A DNA stretch of 64,000 nt from an uncultured Pelagibacteraceae bacterium (GCA_902610755.1 CACLWW010000004.1:1-64000), one strand, 5' to 3'. Shown: positions 52,116-61,926, numbered from the stretch's first letter. Numbers and translations: made by a program. Notes: generated from the letters alone by a model not told the origin.

Positions 52116-52433
52116 TTACTGTCCAGGTGCTTTGTAGCCAATTTTTCCTGCTTTAGCTGTAGCTTTTGAAAAATCAATCGCCTCAAGTATTGTTAAATTT
52201 TTAACAGCACCTGATCCCTCTACAACAAGTTTAATTGCAGCAAAATCATCAAACGATGTAAGATCTACAACAACAACAAAATCATAAGATCCTCTTACAA
52301 TGTCCATACTATGCATTGTACCACCCATTGCTTTTGTTAATTGTTCTACAACTGCTTTTCTGTCAGTTCCTGGATCTTTCAAAAATCCTTGAAAAGCTTT
52401 TTCTGTGTAGTTTCCCATTATATATGCTTTCAT
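52116..52433 (-). CDS. GYD-domain protein
   Basis: YIMGNYTEKAFQGFLKDP...RKAVVEQLTKAMGGTMHSMDIVRGSYDFVVVVDLTSFDDFAA. Confidence 0.85.
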   Translation of the reverse strand: MKAYIMGNYTEKAFQGFLKDPGTDRKAVVEQLTKAMGGTMHSMDIVRGSYDFVVVVDLTSFDDFAAIKLVVEGSGAVKNLTILEAIDFSKATAKAGKIGYKAPGQ

Positions 52434-52536
52434 GTTATACTCCTTAAATTAAGGTTTATAGTATCGAGTTTTTGGGTTTTGTTGATATGATTTATTTGCA
52501 CACTAGACACTTTAAAAGCTCATGTTAGATTAAATT

Positions 52537-53979
52537 ATGTACGAAAAATACGGTCAATTCATAGATGGTAAGTGGCACAAATCTTCTTCAGGTGAAACTT
52601 ATGAAGTTATCAATCCAGCTAACGAGGAAATTATTGGTAAAGCATCTAAAGCTTCATCTGAGGATGTTGATAAAGCTTTGTTGTCTGCTCAAAAAGGTTT
52701 AGAGGTTTGGAAAAAAACACCACCATGGCAACGTGCTTATATTTTAAGAAGAATTGCTGACAAGATGAGAGAAAAGCAAGACATACTTGCTAAATGGATG
52801 ACCCTTGAAGTTGGAAAACCGTTTGCAGAAGCAAAGGGTGAAGTTAATGGTGCAGCAGATATTTATGAGTGGAATGCAGAGGAGACAAAAAGAATTTATG
52901 GCCAAACAGTTGAAAGCAGATTTGAAGATACTAGAGTTCATGTTTACTACCAGCCTGTTGGAGTAGTAGCAGCATTAGTCCCGTGGAATTTTCCTTTAGT
53001 TTTATCTGCAAGGAAAATTTCTACAGCATTAGCAGCTGGCTGCTCAGTAATTGTAAAACCAGATGTAATAACTCCTGGTGTTGTTATGGAACAAGTTGAG
53101 ATTTGTAGAGAATGTGGAGTTCCTCCAGGTGTTGTAAATTTATTATCAGGGGACCCTCCAAGTATCGCTCAACAATTAATTGCCTCTGATATAGTAAAAA
53201 AGATTTCGATTACAGGATCATCAAGAGTTGGAAAGTTAATTTTAAAACAGGCAGCAGACAAAGTTCAAAGAGTTACAATGGAATTAAGTGGTCACTCTCC
53301 ATTTATAGTTTTTGATGATGCAGATATTAAAAAAGCGACCGACATGGCAATCGCTGCAAAGTTTAGAAATAATGGTCAAGTTTGTATTTCGCCTAATAGA
53401 TTTTACATCCAAGAAAATAAAAAAGATGAATTTGTTAACTTGTTTGTAGAAAAAACTAAGAAATTGAAAATTGGTGACGGTATGGATCCTTCAGTTCAAC
53501 TTGGACCTTTAACAACCAAAAAAAGATTAAACGAAATTGAAGAATTAGTTGAAACAACAAAAAAAGAGGGTGCGAAAGTTTTACTAGGTGGGAAAAGACC
53601 ATCAGGCTTTAATAAAGGTTATTTCTATGAACCTACAGTTTTTGATAATGTAAAAGATGATTATACAATTATGAAAGTAGAACCATTTGGACCTTTGGTT
53701 CCTATGTTATCCTTTAAAAGTTTCGATGAAGTAATTGAAAGAGCTAATAATCATGAATTAGGATTATCAAGTTATATTTGTACTAACTCTATGGAAAAAG
53801 CACATAGAGCTTCAGAGTTAATGGAAACTGGAACAGTAGCAGTCAATACACCTTTAGTAGCTTTAGCAGAAGCACCCTTTGGAGGTATCAAACAAGCGGG
53901 ATACGGAAGAGAAGGTGGCTCTATGGCAATAAAAGATTATCTTAATGTTAAGTATACTCACCTTGGTTTAAAAGGTTAA
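52537..53979 (+). CDS. NAD(P)-dependent aldehyde dehydrogenase
   Basis: VPWNFPLVLSARKISTALAAGC, ELSGHSPFIVFDDAD, FRNNGQVCISPNR. Confidence 0.95.
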   Translation: MYEKYGQFIDGKWHKSSSGETYEVINPANEEIIGKASKASSEDVDKALLSAQKGLEVWKKTPPWQRAYILRRIADKMREKQDILAKWMTLEVGKPFAEAKGEVNGAADIYEWNAEETKRIYGQTVESRFEDTRVHVYYQPVGVVAALVPWNFPLVLSARKISTALAAGCSVIVKPDVITPGVVMEQVEICRECGVPPGVVNLLSGDPPSIAQQLIASDIVKKISITGSSRVGKLILKQAADKVQRVTMELSGHSPFIVFDDADIKKATDMAIAAKFRNNGQVCISPNRFYIQENKKDEFVNLFVEKTKKLKIGDGMDPSVQLGPLTTKKRLNEIEELVETTKKEGAKVLLGGKRPSGFNKGYFYEPTVFDNVKDDYTIMKVEPFGPLVPMLSFKSFDEVIERANNHELGLSSYICTNSMEKAHRASELMETGTVAVNTPLVALAEAPFGGIKQAGYGREGGSMAIKDYLNVKYTHLGLKG

Positions 53980-53984
53980 TTTAG

Positions 53985-54692
53985 ATGACAGAATTAATTT
54001 TGGCTTTAGGTGCAGGCCTTCTAAGTTTTTTATCTCCATGTGTTTTACCTTTGATACCTGGTTATATATCGTACGTTTCAGGAAAATCTTTAAATGAACT
54101 ACTTGAGGAAAAAAAAGTTAATATTTTACCAATAGTCCTCTTTACTGTTGGCTTCTCTTTAATTTTTATTGCATTTGGCGCAACTAGTTCTCTTATTGGA
54201 AAAATTTTGTTAAATAATTCAATAGAGTTAAGAATACTTTCTGGCTTAATTATTATATTTTTTTCTCTTCAAATAATTGGAATAATAAATTTAAATTTCC
54301 TTAACTTTGAAAAAAGGTTTCAAACACAAAAAAGTGCTAATATTTTTAGCTCTGTTTTAGTTGGAATGGCTTTTGGTTTTGGTTGGACTCCATGTATTGG
54401 ACCTATACTAGGATCTATATTAGCTCTTGCAGCTGTAGAGCAAACACTACTTAAGGCAGTAATGTTATTATTATTTTATTCTTTAGGGTTGGCGATCCCA
54501 TTTATTTTATCTGGTTTCTTAATACAAAAATTTATGCTTGTTTCAAAAAACCTAAAAAGAAATATCAATATTATTTCAAAAACTGGTGGATTTATTTTAT
54601 TGGTAACGGGCATTTTAATACTTACAAACCAACTTCAGGCAGTGGGTTTTTATTTATTAAAATCTTTACCTTTTTTACAAAATCTGGGTTAA
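53985..54692 (+). CDS. ccdA: Cytochrome c biogenesis protein CcdA
   Basis: GLLSFLSPCVLPLIPGYISYVSG, FGFGWTPCIGPILGSIL. Confidence 0.94.
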   Translation: MTELILALGAGLLSFLSPCVLPLIPGYISYVSGKSLNELLEEKKVNILPIVLFTVGFSLIFIAFGATSSLIGKILLNNSIELRILSGLIIIFFSLQIIGIINLNFLNFEKRFQTQKSANIFSSVLVGMAFGFGWTPCIGPILGSILALAAVEQTLLKAVMLLLFYSLGLAIPFILSGFLIQKFMLVSKNLKRNINIISKTGGFILLVTGILILTNQLQAVGFYLLKSLPFLQNLG

Positions 54693-54722
54693 AAAAATCG
54701 TATTTTTTGGTATAATCATAAT

Positions 54723-55742
54723 ATGTCATTAAGCTATTTAATAAATCAATCTAGTAAGTTTATTTGGTACTCTGCGCACTACATTATTTCGTTTAAGTAT
54801 GCGACACCTATTAAAATAGATAAGTCTAATCCACCTCCATTTTATGGAAAGATGCCATCAGGTAAAAAACTATTTTTTGAAATGATGAAGCTTTTAAATG
54901 ACGAAAGAAAACTAATTAATTCAAAATTCTATAAAATACCAAAGACAGAATTAAAAGATTTAATAAATACAGCTAAAGGGAGCTTTGATTTTTTTCTTGA
55001 TTTACCAAAAATTGACAAAAGAAGAACATCGGGTAAATTTTCTGAAGTCAAAACGAATAAAGATTTACCAAAATACTTCTTAAGAAATTTCCATTACCAA
55101 ACTGATGGATATTTAAGTGAAAAATCTGCAAGATTATATGAGTTTCAAGTCGAGACTTTATTTTCTGGATGTGCTGCAACAATGCGAAGATTCTCAATGA
55201 TACCACTAATTAAATTTATTAAAGATGAAAATTTACCAAGAACAAAGCTGCTGGACATTGGTACTGGCACTGGAGATATAATTGCAACGTATAAATTAAA
55301 CACTAAAAATTTAGAGGTCACTTGTTCTGATTTATCAGAAGAGTATTTAAATGTAGCAAAAGAAAAATTAAAGAAATTCTCAGATATTAACTATGTCAAT
55401 TGTAAAGGGGAAGAACTCCCTTTTGATGAGAAGTCTTATGACATTGTTACTTCTACGTATGTTTTTCATGAGGTTCCCTCTGCTATTAGAAAAAAAATTT
55501 TTAATGAAATTTCAAGAGTACTTAGAAAAGGAGGGATCTTTATTTTAACAGATTCTTTACAAATGGATGACAATCCAATTTTAAATCCATTATTAGAATT
55601 TTTTCCTTATTCGACACATGAACCTTATTATCCTAAATATATAAGAGAAGATCTTGCAAGCGTTGCTAGACAAAGTGGACTAGAACTTTTTTATTCTAAG
55701 AATGCTTATCTTTCTAAAAGCCTAGCTTTCAAAAAAATCTAA
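54723..55742 (+). CDS. Class I SAM-dependent methyltransferase
   Basis: LLDIGTGTGDIIATY, DIVTSTYVFHEVP, RVLRKGGIFILTDS. Confidence 0.9.
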   Translation: MSLSYLINQSSKFIWYSAHYIISFKYATPIKIDKSNPPPFYGKMPSGKKLFFEMMKLLNDERKLINSKFYKIPKTELKDLINTAKGSFDFFLDLPKIDKRRTSGKFSEVKTNKDLPKYFLRNFHYQTDGYLSEKSARLYEFQVETLFSGCAATMRRFSMIPLIKFIKDENLPRTKLLDIGTGTGDIIATYKLNTKNLEVTCSDLSEEYLNVAKEKLKKFSDINYVNCKGEELPFDEKSYDIVTSTYVFHEVPSAIRKKIFNEISRVLRKGGIFILTDSLQMDDNPILNPLLEFFPYSTHEPYYPKYIREDLASVARQSGLELFYSKNAYLSKSLAFKKI

Positions 55743-56843
55743 TTAACTAAATTTTCTTAGCAAGTGTCTTAGTTTACCTTCTGAAGAGTCGTAATCTATA
55801 TAACAACCTTGTAAAAACCTATTACCCTCATTAGGATTAAATTCTGTTCTACCGTGAAGTAATCTATAATTATCCATCATCAGCAAGTCACCTGGATTTA
55901 ACTTGAACTTTATTAAAAATTTGTCTGAGTTATAAATTTCTGAAATCTTATTTCTTGCTTTATAATATAAATCTAGCCTATCTTTTTCTAAGGCTGGAAC
56001 AAAATCTAGTCTAGTACTAAATCTTACTTGTTTAACTCGTTTATTTTGATCTAATTCAATAAGTTCCCCATAATTTTCCAAAACAACATTTTTATCTGCA
56101 AATCTAAACTTCACCTTCACTTCTGTAAGTATTTTGAAAAACTCAGGAAATTCTTTTTTTAAATTTTCTGCCACTGAAAATCCATCGACAAGAGTGGAAA
56201 ATCCACCTTTAACCTCATTTTCAATACAATGTAATAACTGAATATTGGGAACTGGTTTTCTGTAAGGATTGTCAGTATGAGGTGATAGAGGAAGAGGTGT
56301 ATAAGCTAAATCATTTGGATTTGGTTTTGACTTAACATTAAAGTATTCACCAAAATTTGTTCTTCTAATACTGCCAATTGAATTAGCAAAATTTACAATG
56401 AAATTATCTTTAGTTGGAACATTTGAAATAATAATAAAACCATTTTTATAGAATGATTTTAAAAGCTCAAGCATCTCAGCACTTTCTAAAAAATTATCAT
56501 TATATTTAAAATTCTTTATATTCTTAAGTTCAGAATTCCAAAGTGTTGGCTGCATTAATCTTTCTAATTCCTCATCTGAAGAAAACTCTTTTTCAATTTT
56601 TTTAATGTCAAATTTAGACTTTACTCCATCACTAAACTCGAGATTTAAAAGATCATTATCAATTTTAACATCTTTAATTGTTATATTTTTTAGAAAAGAC
56701 GGATCAAATAATCTTTGTTCGGTATTACTATCTAGATGTTCTTTTTCAGACACTCTTTCTCTTAACCAAATAGGATGTAATTCTTTCTTTTCTGATCCTA
56801 GAAACACAAATATTTTGTTATTTTTTTCTAATTGTATTTTCAT
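55743..56843 (-). CDS. Gamma-butyrobetaine hydroxylase-like 2OG-Fe(II) dioxygenase (TauD superfamily)
   Basis: PLSPHTDNPYRKPVP iron site, GDLLMMDNYRLLHGRTEF; N-terminal HPIWLRER...QRLFDP region. Confidence 0.85.
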   Translation of the reverse strand: MKIQLEKNNKIFVFLGSEKKELHPIWLRERVSEKEHLDSNTEQRLFDPSFLKNITIKDVKIDNDLLNLEFSDGVKSKFDIKKIEKEFSSDEELERLMQPTLWNSELKNIKNFKYNDNFLESAEMLELLKSFYKNGFIIISNVPTKDNFIVNFANSIGSIRRTNFGEYFNVKSKPNPNDLAYTPLPLSPHTDNPYRKPVPNIQLLHCIENEVKGGFSTLVDGFSVAENLKKEFPEFFKILTEVKVKFRFADKNVVLENYGELIELDQNKRVKQVRFSTRLDFVPALEKDRLDLYYKARNKISEIYNSDKFLIKFKLNPGDLLMMDNYRLLHGRTEFNPNEGNRFLQGCYIDYDSSEGKLRHLLRKFS

Positions 56844-56926
56844 ATCTACAATAAACATTTCAACAAAAAATAGCTTTAATCAAGCAAAATTAAATAGTAA
56901 TAAGATCTTAAGACAAATCAAAACAA

Positions 56927-57712
56927 ATGAAAAATATTGAATTTTATAGATTTTTAATCTCTTTAGCTAAAGACTTAAATAGATTTTACAAGAAGAATTT
57001 AAACAAACCTTTTAAGGCCATTAACAAAGGTAAAGGCTCTAACTATGACCCAGTCACTATAGCTGATAAAAAATTTGAGAAATTCATAAGATCAAAGATT
57101 AATAAAAAATACCCGTCTCACTCTATCGTTGGCGAAGAATTTGGAAAGAAAGAAACTAAAAGTGACTACTCTTGGGTAATAGATCCAATTGATGGGACAA
57201 GATCTTTTGTAATTGGTAATCCTTCATGGAGTAATCTTGTAGCTGTTTGTTATAAAGGACAACCGATTTTTGGGTTAGCAAACTTTCCTGAACTAAATAA
57301 ATTTTATATAAACAAAAACACTAAAGAGGCTTTTTTATTTAGGGATAATAAAAAGACAAAATTAAGATCTTCGAAAGAAAAAAATTTTAAAAAGATAAAA
57401 CTTTCTGGAAATTTTCATGGTCATTTTTCTTTAGATAAGCTCAAGAAAGTAAAAAAAATTCTCCCAATGATGCAATTTCCTTGTATGGATGCATTAAGTT
57501 ATTCTCATTTTTGTGAAGGAAAAATTGATGTTGTTTTTCAATGTGGAAATAAAATTTGGGATATTTTTCCATTGATACCAATAATAAGAGCTTCAGGAGG
57601 AATAGTAACAAATTGGAAAAATCAATTTAATTTTAAAAGTGGGAATGTTTTAGTTTCTCCAAATAAAATTTTACACTCTAAGATGCTTAAAATGCTTAGA
57701 CCTCTTAATTAA
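56927..57712 (+). CDS. hisN: Inositol monophosphatase family, histidinol-phosphatase (HisN)-like
   Basis: DPVTIADKKFEKFIR, SIVGEEFG, WVIDPIDGTRSFVIG. Confidence 0.85.
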   Translation: MKNIEFYRFLISLAKDLNRFYKKNLNKPFKAINKGKGSNYDPVTIADKKFEKFIRSKINKKYPSHSIVGEEFGKKETKSDYSWVIDPIDGTRSFVIGNPSWSNLVAVCYKGQPIFGLANFPELNKFYINKNTKEAFLFRDNKKTKLRSSKEKNFKKIKLSGNFHGHFSLDKLKKVKKILPMMQFPCMDALSYSHFCEGKIDVVFQCGNKIWDIFPLIPIIRASGGIVTNWKNQFNFKSGNVLVSPNKILHSKMLKMLRPLN

Positions 57713-58587
57713 TTATTACTAATAAAAGATTTAATGTAATCTCTGAGTTTTATTTTACCAAAATGTTTATAAACTTTATTTGATAAATTCATTGTGGTAA
57801 GTGCTGATGCATATCTTTCACCAGGTCTTTTGGATAGAAATCTAATTCTTTGTTTAAACATCTTTGCCACTTCTAAAATTGAAAAACTCTGTTTATGAGA
57901 AATGCTATAATGTCTACATAGATTTTTTTTCCAAGCAATATAACAAACATTTACTGTATCATCTATATGTGTAAATCTTCTTGATTGAGATCCTGGTTTC
58001 ACTACTGGCAAAGCTTTATTTTTTTTGTAACAGTCTTCGAATATTCCAATTACAGTAGCCATGTTCCCTTTACTTATTTGATTAGGGCCATATACATTAT
58101 AAAAATAAATCACTTCATATTTAAACTTAAACCATTTTTTTAAATTTTCTAATAACTCCAAATTTTTTGCTTTTGTAAATGCATACGGAGATAGGTTTTT
58201 ATCATTCCCTTTATTGCCAAGTGATGCAGATGTTGCGCTATAAACTAATTTAATCTTATTTTTAAGGCAGAAATTAAAAACTGCATTTGTTCCAATTGAG
58301 TTAGATTCTATGCATTTATCCATTTGTAAAAAACTTTGATAAATTCTTGCAAATTCTCCAAAATGAAAAATTGAATGTACTTGTTTTGGATTTAATACTG
58401 CTGATATATTTTTTGTGTGAGCGTTAATGTATTTTACTCGAGAGTCCTTAATATGGTTTTTACGTGAACTAGAACTGTAATCATCAATTGAAATTAATTT
58501 GTAGCTTGTTTTTTTTAAAAGTAATTTAATTAGATTAGTGCCAACAAAACCTGCACCACCTGTAATTACTATCTTTTTTAAGCTCAT
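57709..58587 (-). CDS. NAD-dependent epimerase/dehydratase
   Basis: VITGGAGFVGTNLI; extended SDR. Confidence 0.9.
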   Translation of the reverse strand: MSLKKIVITGGAGFVGTNLIKLLLKKTSYKLISIDDYSSSSRKNHIKDSRVKYINAHTKNISAVLNPKQVHSIFHFGEFARIYQSFLQMDKCIESNSIGTNAVFNFCLKNKIKLVYSATSASLGNKGNDKNLSPYAFTKAKNLELLENLKKWFKFKYEVIYFYNVYGPNQISKGNMATVIGIFEDCYKKNKALPVVKPGSQSRRFTHIDDTVNVCYIAWKKNLCRHYSISHKQSFSILEVAKMFKQRIRFLSKRPGERYASALTTMNLSNKVYKHFGKIKLRDYIKSFISNN

Positions 58588-58663
58588 TAGCTTTTTATCT
58601 ATTAATTTAAATATTTATTTATGTAAATAACTAAATTACAATACATTAAAAAAGAGGAGGAAT

Positions 58664-59056
58664 ATGGAAATTTTCAAACCAATTAACGAAAAAAAAGCTA
58701 ACACAAAAGTAAAAAGAATTTTTAATGAAATTAAGAAAACCAGAAAAATTACTAAAATTCCAAATTTTTGGAAATCTATAGCACATAACCCACAACTTTT
58801 AGAAAGAACATGGAATAATCTTAAACAAATTATGAAAGATGGTGCGCTAGACTCAGTTACTAAAGAATTAATTTATGTTGCTGTATCAATTACAAACAGC
58901 TGTAACTATTGTACTAGATCACATACTTTTGCTGCTAAAAAAAAAGGTGCAACTGATGAAATGATAAAAGAAATGATTGATGTGGTTGGTATTGCTAATC
59001 AAAATAATAAACTTGTTGAAGCTTATCAAGTTGAAGTAGACAAAATTTATAAATAA
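58664..59056 (+). CDS. Carboxymuconolactone decarboxylase/AhpD-like protein
   Basis: NSCNYCTRSHTFAAKKKGA (CxxC...H). Confidence 0.9.
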   Translation: MEIFKPINEKKANTKVKRIFNEIKKTRKITKIPNFWKSIAHNPQLLERTWNNLKQIMKDGALDSVTKELIYVAVSITNSCNYCTRSHTFAAKKKGATDEMIKEMIDVVGIANQNNKLVEAYQVEVDKIYK

Positions 59057-59059
59057 GCT

Positions 59060-59395
59060 ATGACGAATTTTCTTGGATATATATATCTTTTGTTGGCCGT
59101 AATATTAGGAATTACCTCAAATGGTTTTTTAAAAACTACTAATGGATTTACAAATCTTGTGCCAACTACAATGTGTGTAGTTACAATTGTGCTTTGTATA
59201 TTTTTTCTAGCAAAAGCAATGATGACAATACCTGTTGGTTTTACATATGCAACATATGGAGGGCTAACCATCACCGCAGTAACAATATTTGGAATATTAA
59301 AATATAATCAAATTCCAAACATGTATGGAATTATAGGCATATGTTTTATTATTATTGGGGTGATACTGGTAAATTTTTTAGGAAAAACATCTTAG
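59060..59395 (+). CDS. SMR (EmrE-like) family membrane protein, non-canonical
   Basis: Four TM, GYIYLLLAVILG...GFLKTTNGFT and IPVGFTYATYGGLTI align with SMR landmarks. Confidence 0.85.
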   Translation: MTNFLGYIYLLLAVILGITSNGFLKTTNGFTNLVPTTMCVVTIVLCIFFLAKAMMTIPVGFTYATYGGLTITAVTIFGILKYNQIPNMYGIIGICFIIIGVILVNFLGKTS

Positions 59396-60019
59396 ATGTG
59401 TGGAAGGTACGTAATTACAAAAGCTAAAGAAAAAACTTCATTCTTAGTAAAGTCAACAACCAACGTTAAAGACGAAGAAAACTTTAACGCACACCCAACT
59501 CAGAGTTTACCAATAGTAAAATCTTATTCTAATGGCAAAACTTTAGAATTACTTAAATGGGGCATTGTTCCATCTTGGGCTAAACAAAAAAACTTCAGAC
59601 CACTAATTAATGCAAGACTAGAGACAATTGATGAGAAAATATCATTTAAAAGATTAATCCAAGCCAATAGATGTGTTGCTGTAATGGACGGCTTTTATGA
59701 ATGGAAAAGAACTAAAGAAAAAAAAACACCCTTTTATTTTAAAAGACAGGATAATCTACCCTTATTTGTTGCAGGGATATTTGATAAAAATGAATTTTGT
59801 TTAATAACCGAGGAGGCAAACTCTAATGTATCTGAGATACATCATAGACAACCTGTGATTCTTAACCAAGATGAAATAGATTTGTATTTAGACTTAAAAA
59901 AATCTGGTAAAAATTTATTAGCTAATATTCAAAAACCCCAGATTATTTTCCATGAAATATCAAAAGAAGTAAATAAACCGAACAATAACGACCCATCATT
60001 AATTAAATCTATAAATTAA
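59396..60019 (+). CDS. SOS response-associated peptidase (SRAP/YedK/HMCES family)
   Basis: MCGRYVIT catalytic Cys2, WGIVPSW, NARLETI, RCVAVMDGFYEWKR, HHRQPVIL. Confidence 0.95.
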   Translation: MCGRYVITKAKEKTSFLVKSTTNVKDEENFNAHPTQSLPIVKSYSNGKTLELLKWGIVPSWAKQKNFRPLINARLETIDEKISFKRLIQANRCVAVMDGFYEWKRTKEKKTPFYFKRQDNLPLFVAGIFDKNEFCLITEEANSNVSEIHHRQPVILNQDEIDLYLDLKKSGKNLLANIQKPQIIFHEISKEVNKPNNNDPSLIKSIN

Positions 60020-60540
60020 TGAATTTGGAGAAATATAAACAAAAAAGTAGAGTTCTATTAATTAACACTCCAAGCTATAAAGAAAAAAAATATCTAAATT
60101 CAAAAAAGATATATCAAAAATATATTAAAAGATTTCATAAAAATTACATCAAACTTATCACTAAAATAAATAAAAAAAGTTTTTTTATAGAATTTATCGA
60201 ATTTGATGGTTCAGTAAAAAAAAAGTTTAAAAATTTAAATATTAAAAATTTATTAATTTTTTTAAAAAAGTTAAAAACTCCTAAAAAAAATAACCTTATA
60301 AATTTATCTCTTTATTCAGATTATAATCCAAAAACGACAACCCCAGGATTAGGTTTTAAAAATAAAGATAAGGCTATTTATACTATAAATAAGATTAAAA
60401 ATAGAACTATAAAATATCAGGTAAATGTTATTGCAACAATGTTAGGTAGAGCAAAAAATCATCCTCATAAAACCAAAGACATGAATAAAGCAATTAAAGA
60501 ATTTGAAAAATGGATGAAAAATTATAAAAAAACTACTTAG
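60019..60540 (+). CDS. Uncharacterised Lys/Ile/Asn-rich protein
   Basis: 173-aa ORF overlapping the SRAP stop codon (TAATG); C-terminal motif-like MLGRAKNHPHKTKDMNKAIKEFEKWM. Confidence 0.7.
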   Translation: MNLEKYKQKSRVLLINTPSYKEKKYLNSKKIYQKYIKRFHKNYIKLITKINKKSFFIEFIEFDGSVKKKFKNLNIKNLLIFLKKLKTPKKNNLINLSLYSDYNPKTTTPGLGFKNKDKAIYTINKIKNRTIKYQVNVIATMLGRAKNHPHKTKDMNKAIKEFEKWMKNYKKTT

Positions 60541-60754
60541 TTATTTTATCTACAAAATTTTTTGTTATTGGACCAACAAATAAAGCTGCAACAATTGCTA
60601 TAGGAAGACTAACCATCCAAGCTTTTAAAAATCTATTAATATATTCACTATCCATTCCAGTATTTATATATGTAATTATTAGTGTCATCATAAGGCTCAT
60701 TCCAAAACCCATGATCAAAATAAATAGTAAGTTTGAATATTTTTTTGGAAACAT
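60533..60754 (-). CDS. DUF2798-like two-TM protein
   Basis: FILIMGFGMSLMMTLIITYINTG...FLKAWMVSLPIAIVAALFVGPITKNFVDK. Confidence 0.8.
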   Translation of the reverse strand: MFPKKYSNLLFILIMGFGMSLMMTLIITYINTGMDSEYINRFLKAWMVSLPIAIVAALFVGPITKNFVDKITK

Positions 60755-60796
60755 TAAATTGTTAGCGTAACTTTGTAGCTCATGTTTCCTGGTGAA

Positions 60797-61180
60797 TTAT
60801 TTTTTCATCGCGTTGAACATACTTAGTGTATCGTCGAAAGTCATCATTCTGACCATTTTTCCACTATCGCTTACTTCAAAGTAATGACCAAACATTGTTT
60901 CCATACCATCTGCTGACCCTTTTACTCTTACAAAAACTTTATTTCCTTCACTTATCATTTCAATTGGTTCAACTTTGAAATTTGACCATTTTTCTGGAAT
61001 TTTTGAAAATGCTCCCATCATTGCTTGTGGACCTTTGTGCACCCCTGATAGAGGATGGACTCCTTCTTTTCCAGGGAAAGTCCATGTAGTATTTTCATCA
61101 ACTAACTCTTTAAAAAAAGTCTCCATGTCGTGTTTGTTAAAAAGATCATAACCTAATTGTATTCTTTCTTTTGCGTTCAT
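60797..61180 (-). CDS. SnoaL/NTF2-like protein
   Basis: YDLFNKHDMETFFKELVDENTTWTFPG; NTF2-like length and pattern; AAGGAG SD. Confidence 0.8.
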   Translation of the reverse strand: MNAKERIQLGYDLFNKHDMETFFKELVDENTTWTFPGKEGVHPLSGVHKGPQAMMGAFSKIPEKWSNFKVEPIEMISEGNKVFVRVKGSADGMETMFGHYFEVSDSGKMVRMMTFDDTLSMFNAMKK

Positions 61181-61204
61181 TTGCTTCTCCTTTCTTATTA
61201 TTTT

Positions 61205-61621
61205 TTATACGTAAATTTTATCAGCTAATCCGTAACAAAGAAGTGCGCTTATAATCACTAGAACTAGTGGAGCATATATTCCATCATTTCTAGTTTTCTC
61301 AGTCAAACCAGTTTTATCAATTTTTAAAGTATAAAAATTTGCACATAATATTGTGACATTAATGATAAAAACTAAATTAAAAAATGCCCAAGTAGCATCT
61401 AAACCACCCGATCTTATGAAAGCGATATATATTGCCATTAAAACCATTGCAATCATGAACGAACCAGCAAATCTTGTTAATAGTGTAGCCGTTTTATCTA
61501 CGCCTCTACCTTCAAGAAATTTTTGAGTACCGAAAACTAATTGGAATGCGTAGCTTCCAACAATAATAAAGTGAACTAAGTAAATTATTAAGTAAAATAT
61601 ATTTCCAAATTTGTCGATCAT
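61205..61621 (-). CDS. Small integral membrane protein, about four TM
   Basis: Hydrophobic segments; co-directional within the small-protein cluster. Confidence 0.7.
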   Translation of the reverse strand: MIDKFGNIFYLIIYLVHFIIVGSYAFQLVFGTQKFLEGRGVDKTATLLTRFAGSFMIAMVLMAIYIAFIRSGGLDATWAFFNLVFIINVTILCANFYTLKIDKTGLTEKTRNDGIYAPLVLVIISALLCYGLADKIYV

Positions 61622-61628
61622 AAATATC

Positions 61629-61916
61629 CTATGCGTTGTAGTCCATTACTTGATCTGTACACTCAACAAACTTATGTGGAGTGAAAAAATCGTTCATTTG
61701 ACCTAATTGATTAATAATTGCTTCCTCATCTTTACCCTTCCACCAACAATACATTTCCATTGTATCACCTGGAGTATTCCAAGTCATCTGACAAGCAGCA
61801 TTATCGCTTTTCATACTTTTAACAATATCCTCCATTTTCATTGAAGCCACTGTTTCAGTAAACTTATCTTTCATTTCTTTAGATTTGAAAGTGTGTGTTA
61901 CCATATAGTTTTTCAT
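61629..61916 (-). CDS. Uncharacterised small protein, possible dimeric alpha/beta-barrel
   Basis: 95-aa ORF, TAAAGGAGA SD upstream; alpha/beta-barrel assignment is a guess from length and pattern. Confidence 0.65.
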   Translation of the reverse strand: MKNYMVTHTFKSKEMKDKFTETVASMKMEDIVKSMKSDNAACQMTWNTPGDTMEMYCWWKGKDEEAIINQLGQMNDFFTPHKFVECTDQVMDYNA

Positions 61917-61926
61917 ATTTTCTCCT

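Noticed and set aside
52487-52528. 13-codon ORF MIYLHTRHFKSSC before the second aldehyde dehydrogenase
   Set aside because: Considered as a leader peptide, but it has no SD-like sequence, no repeated regulatory codons and no clear downstream hairpin; likely chance.
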